Source of the DNA: Arthrobacter woluwensis
GTDB taxonomy: Bacteria > Actinomycetota > Actinomycetes > Actinomycetales > Micrococcaceae
Direction of reading: 5' to 3'
Assembly (NCBI RefSeq): GCF_030816155.1
Contig: NZ_JAUSXR010000001.1
Span: 3,038,001-3,102,000, forward strand
DNA length: 64,000 bases
Shown here: positions 46,369 through 54,683 of the stretch, in pieces
Position numbering within the stretch: the stretch's first letter is position 1
Layout: every line of letters begins with the position of its first letter
Program-made: the position numbers and the translations under genes
Notes under the pieces: model-generated
The model's input: the letters and a program-made list of their open reading frames with translations, nothing else
The model's database searches: none
Told to the model about the DNA's origin: nothing

Positions 46369-46383
46369 GAGAGCGGTGCTCTC
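46369..46383. promoter_or_regulatory. TetR-type operator 2
   Basis: GAGAGC-GGT-GCTCTC is a perfect inverted repeat 48-50 bp downstream of operator 1 (centre to centre) and 28 nt before the epimerase start codon. Confidence 0.7.
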
Positions 46384-46411
46384 GCTTCCGCTTCGAACTC
46401 AGGAGAACACC

Positions 46412-47356
46412 ATGTCCCAGAACCCCAGCACCTACCTCGTCATCGGCGCCGGCCCCATCGGCTGGACCGTGGCCTCCCAGCTCGCCGAGCAGGGCGAACG
46501 GGTCCGCCTGCTCACCCGCTCAGGCTCCGGCCCGGATCACCCGCTGATCGACCGCGTGCGGGGCGACGCCGGGGACCCGGCATCGCTCGCCCGGGAGCTC
46601 GACGGCGTGCGGGCCGTCTTCCACTGCATGCACGGCAGCGCCTACACGGAGCAGGCCTGGCGCGCCGAGCTGCCGCAGGCCGAGCGCGCGGTGCTGGATG
46701 CCGCAGCCGCGGCGGGGGCCGTCGTCGTGTTCCCCGAAAGCCTGTACTCGTACAGCGAGCCCGACCGCGTCATGCGCGAGGACGGCCCACGCCGGGCCCG
46801 CGGCGGAAAGCGCGGGGTGCGCACCGAATTGCTCGCGGCCCGGGCGGCCCATCCCGCACACACCGTGAGCATCGTGGCGAGCGATTACTTCGGCCCGCAG
46901 GCGCTCAACGCCCACGCCGGCGAGCGCATGGTCCCGCTCGTCCTGGCGGGCAAGACGGTGCGCGTCGTGGGGTCGGCGGACCAGCCGCACTCCTTCACGT
47001 ACGTGCCCGACTACGCGGCCGCCATGATCGCCGCCGCCCGCGACGTGTCCCTCTGGGACCGCGTGCTGCACGCCCCCACTGGGCCGGCCCTCACGCAGCG
47101 CGCGCTGGCGGAGGCCTTCGCGACGGCGGCCGGCGCTCCTCCCGCCAAGGTCGCCGTGCTGCCGCGCTCGCTAATGAAGGGGCTGGGCCTGGTGATGCCG
47201 TCGATCCGGGAGCTGAACGAGTTGGAGTACCAGTTCACGGCGCCGTTCGTGATGGACTCGACCGCGAGCGAGGCACTGCTCGGTTTCGGGCCGACCCCGC
47301 TGGACGAGGCGGTCCGGGCGACCGTGGCCTGGTGGCGGGAGCGCGCGACGGCGTGA
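46412..47356 (+). CDS. NAD-dependent epimerase/dehydratase-family protein
   Basis: The 314-residue protein has the Rossmann motif YLVIGAGPIGWTVASQLAEQ, with GxGxxG near residues 11-16. FHCMHGSAYTEQAWRAELPQ follows, then FPESLYSYSEPDRVMRED and DYFGPQALNAHAGERM. It is an extended-SDR-like reductase or epimerase; substrate is unknown. AGGAGA lies 7-8 nt before the ATG. The divergent TetR gene and twin operators indicate inducible expression. Confidence 0.85.
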   Translation: MSQNPSTYLVIGAGPIGWTVASQLAEQGERVRLLTRSGSGPDHPLIDRVRGDAGDPASLARELDGVRAVFHCMHGSAYTEQAWRAELPQAERAVLDAAAAAGAVVVFPESLYSYSEPDRVMREDGPRRARGGKRGVRTELLAARAAHPAHTVSIVASDYFGPQALNAHAGERMVPLVLAGKTVRVVGSADQPHSFTYVPDYAAAMIAAARDVSLWDRVLHAPTGPALTQRALAEAFATAAGAPPAKVAVLPRSLMKGLGLVMPSIRELNELEYQFTAPFVMDSTASEALLGFGPTPLDEAVRATVAWWRERATA

Positions 47357-47393
47357 GGCGGGGCCGCCGCCGATGGCCTCGGCCCGGCCCCGC
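47354..47393 (+). terminator. Hairpin at the end of the epimerase gene
   Basis: AGGCGGGGCC (47354-47363) pairs perfectly with GGCCCCGCCT (47384-47393) over a 20-nt loop. It begins within the stop codon. No T run follows. Confidence 0.55.
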
Positions 47394-47398
47394 CTCAG

Positions 47399-47428
47399 GT
47401 CAGCTCGGCTCAGCTCAGCTCAGCTCAG
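47399..47428. repeat. CTCAG pentanucleotide tandem repeat
   Basis: Four perfect CTCAG units (47409-47428) follow two imperfect ones. The tract is short, but such repeats can vary in copy number by slippage. Confidence 0.75.
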
Positions 47429-47432
47429 CGTG

Positions 47433-47507
47433 TCAGCGCCGTCGGCGCAGCACGAGCACGATGAAGATGGCCGCAGCCACTGCGACAAGAGCGCCAGGAT
47501 TCGTTGC
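47433..47507 (-). pseudogene. Possible remnant of a cell-surface protein tail
   Basis: A minus-strand frame between two stops reads ATNPG-ALVAVAAAIFIVLVLRRRR, a membrane helix plus Arg tail like the end of a wall-anchored protein. It has no start codon or upstream coding frame, so if it is real it is a decayed fragment. The rest of the 318-nt gap between the epimerase and DoxX genes (47357-47674) shows nothing else I recognise apart from the hairpin, the CTCAG repeat and the DoxX promoter. Confidence 0.3.
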
Positions 47508-47674
47508 TCAACCCTTCAGAACGGAATGGGCGGGACAGTCGGGCCGTCCGCCTCCTGCGGCCATTCTCCTCCGTGTTCGCCGCGACCGCACGGCCCCAGC
47601 CCCTGACGCGTGCGTGACCGCACGGATCCGCGCCCTCTTGCCGCTGGGTGCGCCGCCTGCGGTACTTTGTGTCC

Positions 47675-48202
47675 ATGATCGCCGACAGCACCGCACTCGA
47701 TGTGGGAATCCTCTTCCTGCGCCTCGTCGTAGGGGTCACGATGGCCGCCCACGGTTTCCAGAAGTTCCTCGGCAAGGGCGGGATCGGGCAGGTCGCCGCC
47801 TGGTTCGACAGCATCGGCATGAAACCGGGCAGGTTCAACGCGCTCATGGCCGCTTCGACTGAGACGGCCGCCGGGATCGCGCTCGCCCTCGGACTCGTCA
47901 CCCCGCTTGCCGCGGCCGCGTATGTCGCCCTGATGGCTGTCGCGTTCTGGACAGTCCACCGGCACGGCTTCTTCGCGACCAAGGGCGGATGGGAGTACAA
48001 CCTGGTCCTCGGCGCGACGGCGGTGACCGTGGCGATGCTCGGTGCCGGAAGGCTCAGCGTGGACCACGTGTTCACCGGCACCGGGATCGCCGGCCTCCTC
48101 TGCGGCTGGGCGGGACTGCTCATCGCAGTCCTCCTCGGGGTCGTCGGCGCGGTAGGCCAGCTCGCGATCTTCTATCGACCTCCCGCGCCCACGGATCGAT
48201 GA
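47675..48202 (+). CDS. DoxX family membrane protein
   Basis: The 175-residue protein has four membrane helices and DoxX-family features: LFLRLVVGVTMAAHGFQKFL followed by GKGGIGQVAAWF, then KPGRFNALMAASTETAAGIA and EYNLVLGATAVTVAML. Members act in redox or thiol-linked membrane functions (in mycobacteria, with SodA and SseA). The start ATG 47675 follows TACTTT by 6 nt and a -35-like TTGCCG 18 nt before that, so the message is probably leaderless. It is not in an operon. Confidence 0.85.
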   Translation: MIADSTALDVGILFLRLVVGVTMAAHGFQKFLGKGGIGQVAAWFDSIGMKPGRFNALMAASTETAAGIALALGLVTPLAAAAYVALMAVAFWTVHRHGFFATKGGWEYNLVLGATAVTVAMLGAGRLSVDHVFTGTGIAGLLCGWAGLLIAVLLGVVGAVGQLAIFYRPPAPTDR

Positions 48203-48267
48203 TGGGCGATCGCCGACGTCGAGCCGGCCAAGCTGACGCGGAGAACTGACTCCCGCGTGAAACGAAC

Positions 48268-49395
48268 TCAGTCGAGCGGCTCGCGTTCGGGTCGCCGGCC
48301 GTGTGCGTGAGTGGCCTCCACGAGTGCCGCGACGACGTCGGAGGCGAGTCCGCCGCTGAAGGCTTCGCGCTGCAGGCGCTCCCCTGAGCCGTGCTCGAGG
48401 ATCCGCGCGATCCCGGCGCGGACGAGCGGGAGGTCGCCGGCGCCGTCGAGCGCCGCTTCAAGGTGATGCGCGAAGTCCTCGACGACGGCGGCCGCGGGGC
48501 GGGGGACGCCGGTGGCCGGATCGAGCAGTTCGCCCCGCAGTCCGAAGCGGCTCGCCTGCCAGTCAGCCAGCCGCAGCGTGTCCGTCCGGACGGCTGGAGC
48601 GGGAATGCCCGCCCGCCACTCCATGGCCGCGGTTTCGACCAGTGCCCGCACGGCGGCGGCGAGCACCACGGCGTCCTCGGCCAGGAGGCAGATGTCGGCG
48701 ATCCGCACCTCCACGGTGGACTGGTGCCGGCAGAGCCGCGCGTCGAAATACACCATGCCCTCGTCCAGCAGCACCCCGGTGCGGATCAGCCGCGCGATGG
48801 TCGCGTCGTATCCGTCCGCGGTGCCGAAGATCTCGGCTGGCCCCGCCGAAGGCCAGCGGCTCCAGATCTGCGTGCGGTAGCTGGCGAACCCCGTGTCCTC
48901 GCCCTTCCAGAAGGGCGAGTTCGCGCTGAGGGCGAGGAGCACCGGGAGCCAGGGTCTGATGCGGTCCAGGACGGCCACACCCTCGTCCCGCGAATCCACG
49001 GAGACGTGGACATGGAATCCGCAGGTGATTTGTTCCCGCGCGACCATGCCGAAGCGCTCGGACATGGCGGAGTACCGCTGGTCGCCTTCCGTCGGCGTCG
49101 TATGCATCAGCGGAGGGGTGCCCGAGGCGGCGATCCGCGCTCCGACAGTCCGGGCCGCAGCATCGGCCAGTGAACGTCCGGCCACGATCTCGGCGCGAAG
49201 GTCATCCGCCGTCTCACAGGGCCGGGTATTGACCTCGATCTGCTCCTGCTTGAACTCCGTCGTGAAATCGGGTCCGGGTGGGGAATCAGTACCGGAGCGC
49301 GCCACAGCGTCGAGAACCGCTCCGGCGAGTGGCAGCGGCCACCCGCTGTCCGCCGAGACGATCAGCAGTTCCTCTTCGACTCCGAACGTGCGCAT
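48268..49395 (-). CDS. YbdK-type carboxylate-amine ligase (glutamate-cysteine ligase-like)
   Basis: The 375-residue protein matches the GCS2/YbdK family: FGVEEELLIVSADSG at the start, TEFKQEQIEVNTRPCE near residue 46, EQITCGFHVHVSVDS near 121 and LCRHQSTVEVRIADICLLAE near 220. The EAxQ-like and HVHV motifs suit ATP-dependent amide ligases with weak glutamate-cysteine ligase activity. GGAGG precedes the ATG. In actinobacteria with mycothiol, several copies occur and the true substrate is often unknown. Confidence 0.9.
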   Translation of the reverse strand: MRTFGVEEELLIVSADSGWPLPLAGAVLDAVARSGTDSPPGPDFTTEFKQEQIEVNTRPCETADDLRAEIVAGRSLADAAARTVGARIAASGTPPLMHTTPTEGDQRYSAMSERFGMVAREQITCGFHVHVSVDSRDEGVAVLDRIRPWLPVLLALSANSPFWKGEDTGFASYRTQIWSRWPSAGPAEIFGTADGYDATIARLIRTGVLLDEGMVYFDARLCRHQSTVEVRIADICLLAEDAVVLAAAVRALVETAAMEWRAGIPAPAVRTDTLRLADWQASRFGLRGELLDPATGVPRPAAAVVEDFAHHLEAALDGAGDLPLVRAGIARILEHGSGERLQREAFSGGLASDVVAALVEATHAHGRRPEREPLD

Positions 49396-49637
49396 CCGCG
49401 CCTCCGCTCACCTGGCCCGAGAGGTCCGATCCGTCCGGGCGCCATGCCGTGTTCCCCCTTGAATCATCCCACCGCGACCAGTGCGGAGAGAAGGTGGGTT
49501 CAGGGGGCTCGGTCATCCCTCTCCGCCCACTTCACCGCCGGCACGCGGGTTGTCATGAGACCGCCATCCATCACGGAGTGGAGCGAGTCGCCGGGGTGAT
49601 GTCGCGTCGGCCGGCGGGCCAGGAACGCCATGCCTGG

Positions 49638-50063
49638 TCAGTGGAAGCGGACTTCGGCTGCGGCTTTCCTCAGCTGTTCCCGCCTGCTTTCCGAGAGGTG
49701 AGGCGCCGGGTGCGCCGGGCGGTCGGCGTCGTCGACGACGTCGGAAAGTTCCTGGATCAGTGCGCCTAGCAGGAGCGCGAGCCCCTCGCTGAGTTCGTCC
49801 AGGGTGGTGTTGGTGATATCCAGTCGGCGTTCATTGAGAATGAGCCCGACGTCCGGGTAGCCGGCCTCCGTGAGCCGGTCGGAAGCGGCAAGGTGAAGGA
49901 GCCGTTCATGTTCGGACCGGCTGGGGCGCCGGTTCAGGATCGTTGGAACGGTGTACCTCTCCGCCTGCGGGAATTCTTCGATTCCAGCGACCAGACAGGA
50001 GAACACCACCCCTTCCACCCGAAGGAGTTCCGGATGGCTCGTCATGCTGCCGTGCGTGTTCAT
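49638..50063 (-). CDS. Uncharacterised 141-residue protein beside the desaturase
   Basis: I chose ATG 50061-50063 with AAGGATC upstream over a GTG 30 nt earlier. The protein is helical and charged: YTVPTILNRRPSRSEHERLL, RLTEAGYPDVGLILNERRLD, then LDELSEGLALLLGALIQELS. No known domain is seen. It lies 34 nt after the fatty-acid desaturase in the same direction and is probably cotranscribed, so a role in the same membrane response is possible. Confidence 0.6.
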   Translation of the reverse strand: MNTHGSMTSHPELLRVEGVVFSCLVAGIEEFPQAERYTVPTILNRRPSRSEHERLLHLAASDRLTEAGYPDVGLILNERRLDITNTTLDELSEGLALLLGALIQELSDVVDDADRPAHPAPHLSESRREQLRKAAAEVRFH

Positions 50064-50097
50064 GGTGTTGATCCTTGGTCTGCTGGCGGACACCCGT

Positions 50098-51183
50098 TCA
50101 GCTCGTGAGCGCCGGCCGTCGCAGTGTCTGCGCGACAGGGCATTCGAAGACCGATCCGCGCCCGTAGCCGACCTCGTTGAGATATTTGATGACGGTCCCG
50201 TAGGAGGCCAGCAGTGTCGATGTGGTGTACGGGATGCTCTCCTCGGCGCAGGTACGCCGGACGATCGCCGCGGCGCGTCGGAGGGCGGGTCGAGGCATGG
50301 TGGGGAAGAGGTGGTGCTCGATCTGGTAGTTCAAGCCGCCCATGAGCAGATCCATGGCCCAGTTGCCGGTGATGTTCCGCGAGGACCGGACTTGCCTGGT
50401 CAGGAAGTCGACCCGGTCCCCCGCTGCGTACACCTTCATGCCCTTGTGGTTCGGGGCGAAGGTGGCTCCCATGTAGAAACCGAAGACACCCTGCTGGACC
50501 AGCACGAAGGTGATGGCCAGGGGCAGCGGAAGGAAGACGAACGCCAGCACAGGGACTGCGCAGGTCCTGGCCGTGAGAATCACCAGTTCAAGGGCGCGCC
50601 GGTCCACCCGCCCTCTGCTGAGCAGGTGCCGGTAGGAGTCCACCTGCAGGCTGATACCGAGGAACGGCAACAGCAGAAAGAGGAAGTAGCCCTGCCCCTT
50701 GGCGATGAAGTGCAGTGCCCTCGGCCTTGCCGCAGCCGCCTGATCGTAGAAGGCAACGAACCCGGGGCGGATATCGGGATCCTTGCCGATCATGTTCGGC
50801 GTCGAATGGTGCCTGGTGTGTTTCTGCTGCCACATGGCGTAACTGATGCCGGACAGCCCCGTGGCGACCAGACGCGCGAACCAGTCGTTGGCTTTCCAGG
50901 TGGAGAAGATCTGGCGGTGCGCCGCCTCATGGGCGAGAAAGCCGAATTGGGTCATCAGCACGCCCAGGCCCACCGCGATCAGGATCTGGAAACCGGAATC
51001 ACCCAGCAGGCCGAAGCCGGCCCATGCGGCGCCGTAGGCCACGATCAGGATCGAAAAAAGTGTGAGGTAGAAGCCCCGGCGGCGAACCAGAAGCCCATCG
51101 GATTTCATCTGGGTTTGAAGAGCGACGAATCGCTCCACCAGGGGGTTGCTCCGCGCAGGGCGCGAGAGAAGGTCAGTGTTCAT
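50098..51183 (-). CDS. Membrane fatty-acid desaturase
   Basis: The 361-residue protein has the three histidine boxes of acyl-lipid or acyl-CoA desaturases: HEAAH (85-89), HTRHH (122-126) and QIEHHLFP near residue 288, around four membrane helices. The third box in Q-x2-HH form fits front-end or DesA3/linoleoyl-type enzymes. It would introduce double bonds into membrane acyl chains using a ferredoxin or other electron donor not encoded here. No strong Shine-Dalgarno is seen. A MarR gene lies upstream in the same direction and may control it. Confidence 0.9.
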   Translation of the reverse strand: MNTDLLSRPARSNPLVERFVALQTQMKSDGLLVRRRGFYLTLFSILIVAYGAAWAGFGLLGDSGFQILIAVGLGVLMTQFGFLAHEAAHRQIFSTWKANDWFARLVATGLSGISYAMWQQKHTRHHSTPNMIGKDPDIRPGFVAFYDQAAAARPRALHFIAKGQGYFLFLLLPFLGISLQVDSYRHLLSRGRVDRRALELVILTARTCAVPVLAFVFLPLPLAITFVLVQQGVFGFYMGATFAPNHKGMKVYAAGDRVDFLTRQVRSSRNITGNWAMDLLMGGLNYQIEHHLFPTMPRPALRRAAAIVRRTCAEESIPYTTSTLLASYGTVIKYLNEVGYGRGSVFECPVAQTLRRPALTS

Positions 51184-51541
51184 TCAGTGCCGCCAATGGC
51201 TGGGAGGTTCGGTGCGACCCTCGATATCGGGGCACCATTCCCTCGTTTCTCGACTCTACGGGATCCACCTGAGAGAGCTGTCGGAATGTCGACGGACCCG
51301 CCCGAATCGCCATTGACCCGGACGGGAGTGCAAGGGAAGCCTGGGGAGGATCCCACGCGGGCGACCAGAACCGGTGTCACCGGCCTCAGATGGTTATTCG
51401 TGATGTTCCGCTCTCCATCAGGAGTCACTCCTCCCCGGTCGAGGACTGCCGCCAGAAGGAGATCTGCATCACAGTCTACCAGAAAGGTTGCTTGTCTAGC
51501 TAGGAAACTTCGGTCGGAACCCGTCAGCGCACCGGCAGACG
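51184..51541. other. Gene-free region before the desaturase with palindrome
   Basis: No gene was found in this 358-nt stretch. An 8-nt palindrome CTAGCTAG (51496-51503) lies 39 nt after the MarR stop and could be an operator; CTAG-containing motifs recur upstream of the MarR gene. The rest shows nothing recognisable. Confidence 0.5.
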
Positions 51542-52051
51542 TCAATCCGCCATGCCACGCTTGGGCCGCGGGTCGAACTCGGCCAAGGCTCCGATGAGGG
51601 CCTCCAGATACTTCTCCACGGTGGCGAGTTCGGCCGCGCTGAACGTGCTGGCGGCGGACAGCAGGGCGCTGACCTGACGCTGCAGTCCCGATTCGAGCAT
51701 GGCCTGAGCCGCCTCCGTGGCATGCAGGATCCGCGCTCGGCGGTCCCGCCTATCGACTTCGCGGGTGAGATAGTCGGCCGAGATCAGTCGCTCTACGAGT
51801 GCGGAGACGGAAGCCGAGGTGAGTTTGAGGTAGTTCCCCAGTAGTCGTGACGTGACCTTCCGGGTCGCGGATTCATCCACGACGAAGCGCAGAGCGTCCA
51901 GGTCGGTGTTGTTGATGTTCAGATCCGCTCGGAGCGTTTCCCGTGCGCCCGCCTCGACCAACCGGAACTCGCGCAAGAGGTGGAGTGAGTTGAGGACGTG
52001 ATCTTCCCGCCCTCCCTCGAGCCAACTGCGATTGATCAGTTCCAATGCCAT
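51542..52051 (-). CDS. MarR family regulator near the desaturase
   Basis: The 169-residue protein has a winged helix in the middle (NNTDLDALRFVVDESATRKV, then LLGNYLKLTSASVSALVERL, wing with TREVDRRDRRARILHATEAA). An Ala-rich dimer helix ends it. It is encoded upstream of the desaturase in the same direction after a 358-nt gap. AT-rich inverted repeats occur on both sides (51496, 52085-52104, 52202). Control of the desaturase and of the small gene at 52314 is a reasonable guess. Confidence 0.85.
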   Translation of the reverse strand: MALELINRSWLEGGREDHVLNSLHLLREFRLVEAGARETLRADLNINNTDLDALRFVVDESATRKVTSRLLGNYLKLTSASVSALVERLISADYLTREVDRRDRRARILHATEAAQAMLESGLQRQVSALLSAASTFSAAELATVEKYLEALIGALAEFDPRPKRGMAD

Positions 52052-52201
52052 GAGCGGTGAACCTTCCGTAGGGTGAGCGCCTCGCTTAACGAACTAGCTT
52101 TAAGGTTCACCTCCATTTTAGAACCGCTTCACATCGCATTGAACCCCCCTTAGCTGATTCCGCCTTCCCGAACGTCGAATTCGAACCCTCTTGCGTGTAG
52201 A

Positions 52202-52216
52202 TAGTTTGATAAACTA
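52202..52216. promoter_or_regulatory. AT-rich inverted repeat, candidate MarR operator
   Basis: TAGTTT-GAT-AAACTA is a perfect 6-bp inverted repeat. A related CTTAA...TTAAG pair encloses ACTAGCT at 52085-52104, nearer the MarR start. Both share ACTAG with the palindrome at 51496. Confidence 0.5.
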
Positions 52217-52313
52217 GATTTCAGCTAAGGGGTCGTTTACCGCCCCAACGAAGAGAAGCGCCACCGGTCTCACCCGAACAGTTCACTCGTCTCAACCCCT
52301 TCAAGGAGAGAGC

Positions 52314-52667
52314 ATGCGAATCGTCAGCAAGACCCAGAACATCGTGGACAACCAGGTCCAGAACCAGTACGAGATCTACCGGGACGGAAACGTCCAGGGC
52401 GTCGTGAAGTACCGCATCGAGGGAACCACTCTCCGGTTCTTCCTCTGCCGCACCACCGGCCTCCGCTCCCCGTGGGAACGACGCGCGTTCTATCTGGCGG
52501 CGGCCCGGGACGCGAAGCGCCGCCGTATGAACGTTCAGATCACGTCCCGTTCCATGGCCGAAGATCTCGCCCCCTTCAGAAAGTGGTGCCATGCCGCGCC
52601 GCAGGAGCGCCCGGTGCGCCGCGTCGACAGCGCCCGCGTCACTCCCTCACTGCAGCACGCCGCCTAG
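52314..52667 (+). CDS. Small protein, possibly a divergent GNAT-type (YjdJ-like) domain
   Basis: The 117-residue protein begins with IVDNQVQNQYEIYRDGNVQG followed by VVKYRIEG, a strand pattern like YjdJ-type minimal acetyltransferases. FYLAAARDAKRRRMNVQITS and MAEDLAPFRKW follow in the places of the CoA-binding helix and the final strand. The usual GxGxA loop is not clear, so activity is doubtful. AAGGAGA lies 6-8 nt before the ATG. It is divergent from the MarR gene and may be regulated by it. Confidence 0.5.
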   Translation: MRIVSKTQNIVDNQVQNQYEIYRDGNVQGVVKYRIEGTTLRFFLCRTTGLRSPWERRAFYLAAARDAKRRRMNVQITSRSMAEDLAPFRKWCHAAPQERPVRRVDSARVTPSLQHAA

Positions 52668-52788
52668 CCGTTCGACTTCGCCGGCTGACGGCGTCGACCC
52701 GGTCGACGCCGTCAGCCCCCTCGCCCTACTCCAGCGCCCTCATCCGGCCCGACCGCCGGGGCGCACCCTGAATCCACAGGAGGACACC

Positions 52789-54126
52789 GTGGCCGCGGAC
52801 ACTCCCGGACATGAACCTGGCCGCGCGGACGAAGCGAACGAACCGCACGGCGCGAAGAAGTACCTTAAAGCACTCGGCCCGGGTCTGATCTCCGGAGCCT
52901 CCGACGACGACCCCTCGGGCATCGCGACCTACGCACAAGCAGGCGCCACTTACCAGGCCTCGGCCCTGTGGACCGTGCCTGCCACCCTGCCGCTCATGAT
53001 GGCGGTGCAGGAGATCTGCGACCGCACGGCCCTTGCCACGGGGAAGTCCCTCGGCGCCCTGGCCCGGGAGAAGTTCTCCAGCAGTCTCCGTCTGCTCATC
53101 GCCATCCTGCTGGTCGCGCTCATCATCGCGAACGTCGTGAACCTCGCCGCGGACACCCTCGCCGTCGGCAAAGGCATGGAGATGCTGGGCGCCGGTCCCG
53201 CGTTCCTCTGGAACCTGATCGCCGGTGCGGGCATCGCGTTCACTCTCGCCAAAGGGTCGTTCGCCACCATCGAGCGCATCTTCAAGTGGCTGTGCCTCGC
53301 CCTGTTCGCCTACGTCGCCGTCCTCTTCACGGTCCATGCGGACTGGGGTGAGATCCTCCAGGGGCTCCTCGCCACCCGCCTGCACTGGGACCTCAGCTAT
53401 TGGGCGCTGATCGCGGCGATCTTCGGCACCACCATCTCCCCCTACCTGTTCTTCTGGCAGAGCGCCAACCGCGTGGAGGATCTCAAGGCCGAGTCCTCGG
53501 ACGGTGACGCCGCCGGGCTCAACGAGCGCGGACCACAGGACACGAAGAACAAGAAGCGCCTCGCCCGCGTCGACGTCTTCACCGGCATGGCGTTCTCGGT
53601 CCTGATCATGTTCGCGATCATCGTGGCCACGGCGGCGACCCTCGGACAGACCGGAACCGAGATCGGATCGGCGGATGACGCCGCAAAGGCCCTGGAACCC
53701 ATCGCCGGCCCCTTCGCCAAACTGCTCTTCGCCCTCGGATTCATCGGCTCCGGCATCCTCGCCATCCCCGTGCTCGCGTCCTCCGGCGCGGCCGGCCTGT
53801 CCGGCCTGCTGAACAAGAACTGGGACCTCGACTCCTCGCCCCGCAAGGCCCCGGTGTTCTACACGCTGGTCCTCGTCGGCGCGGCGCTGGGCACCGTGCT
53901 GAGCCTCATCTTCAGCAACCCGATCCAGCTCCTGGTCCTCTCGGCCACCATCAACGCGATCGCCGCAGCGCCCTTCCTGATCATCACGATGCTCATCGCC
54001 CGCGACAGGAAACTCATGGGAGATCAGGTCAACGGACGGCTCAGCAACACCCTCGGCTGGCTCACCGTCGCCGTGATGACCGTGCTGGGGATCCTGGGGA
54101 TCGTCGGAACCATCTTCGGCGCCTGA
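52789..54126 (+). CDS. Nramp-related divalent metal transporter lacking canonical metal residues
   Basis: The start GTG 52789 follows CAGGAGG, giving 445 residues and about eleven membrane helices. The fold is Nramp-like (LGPGLISGASDDDPSGIATY in helix 1, GTTISPYLFFWQSA in helix 6). In transition-metal Nramps these read DPGN and MPHN-like. Here the Asn, Met and His ligands are missing while Asp-Pro remains. That pattern fits the Nramp-related Mg2+-type group better than Mn2+ or Fe2+ importers. Substrate is inferred; Mg2+ or another hard cation is the best guess. A strong hairpin follows the gene. Confidence 0.8.
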   Translation: MAADTPGHEPGRADEANEPHGAKKYLKALGPGLISGASDDDPSGIATYAQAGATYQASALWTVPATLPLMMAVQEICDRTALATGKSLGALAREKFSSSLRLLIAILLVALIIANVVNLAADTLAVGKGMEMLGAGPAFLWNLIAGAGIAFTLAKGSFATIERIFKWLCLALFAYVAVLFTVHADWGEILQGLLATRLHWDLSYWALIAAIFGTTISPYLFFWQSANRVEDLKAESSDGDAAGLNERGPQDTKNKKRLARVDVFTGMAFSVLIMFAIIVATAATLGQTGTEIGSADDAAKALEPIAGPFAKLLFALGFIGSGILAIPVLASSGAAGLSGLLNKNWDLDSSPRKAPVFYTLVLVGAALGTVLSLIFSNPIQLLVLSATINAIAAAPFLIITMLIARDRKLMGDQVNGRLSNTLGWLTVAVMTVLGILGIVGTIFGA

Positions 54127-54131
54127 CGCAG

Positions 54132-54167
54132 GGCTGCGCCTCCCGGCCCGTGCCGGGAGGCGCAGCC
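54132..54167. terminator. Two-way terminator hairpin between transporter and VOC genes
   Basis: GGCTGCGCCTCCCGG pairs perfectly with its complement over a 6-nt loop (15-bp stem). It lies 5 nt after the transporter stop and 22 nt from the convergent VOC stop. No T run is present. Confidence 0.7.
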
Positions 54168-54189
54168 GTGCACGACGACGGCGGCAGGG

Positions 54190-54678
54190 TCAGTCCCCGC
54201 GGTATGCCGCCTGCATCGCCGCGAGGTCGATCCTGGTCATCGTGATCAGGGCGTTCATGGCACGCAGGGACGCCGCCGTGTCCGTGGACGCGGTCATGGC
54301 GTCCACCTCGGCGGGGACCACCTGCCAGGAGACCCCGAACTTGTCCTTGAGCCAGCCGCACGGCTGTTCCAGGCCGCCGTCGGCGGTGAGGGCGTCCCAA
54401 TAGTGGTCCGTCTCCTCCTGGTCCTTCGTGATGATGACGAAGGAGACGCCTTCGCTCGGGCTGAACATGGGGCCGCCGTTGAGGGCCTGGAAGGCCGCGC
54501 CGTCCAGGGTGAAGTCCACGGTGAGCGCGGTCCCGGGCGGGAACGGCGCCGGGAAGGGCGAGCCCTCCAGCACGCGCGTGGTGATGCCACGGGCGGAGTT
54601 CGGGAACACCGAGACGTAGAAGTCCGCGGCCTCCTCGGCGGTGCCGTCCAGCCAGATGCAGTTCTTCAGGGCGGGCAT
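54190..54678 (-). CDS. VOC family protein (PhnB-like), second of a tandem pair
   Basis: Starting at ATG 54676-54678 (MPALKNCIWLDGTAEEAADF) after GGGGGAG, the protein has 162 residues. YVSVFPNSARG, ALNGGPMFSPSEGVSFVIIT, HYWDALTADGG and GVSWQVVP place it in the PhnB/3-demethylubiquinone-methyltransferase-like vicinal-oxygen-chelate group. Members bind small ligands or catalyse metal-dependent chemistry; function is mostly unknown. It starts 5 nt after the stop of a very similar gene, so the two arose by tandem duplication. Confidence 0.88.
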   Translation of the reverse strand: MPALKNCIWLDGTAEEAADFYVSVFPNSARGITTRVLEGSPFPAPFPPGTALTVDFTLDGAAFQALNGGPMFSPSEGVSFVIITKDQEETDHYWDALTADGGLEQPCGWLKDKFGVSWQVVPAEVDAMTASTDTAASLRAMNALITMTRIDLAAMQAAYRGD

Positions 54679-54683
54679 GACGG

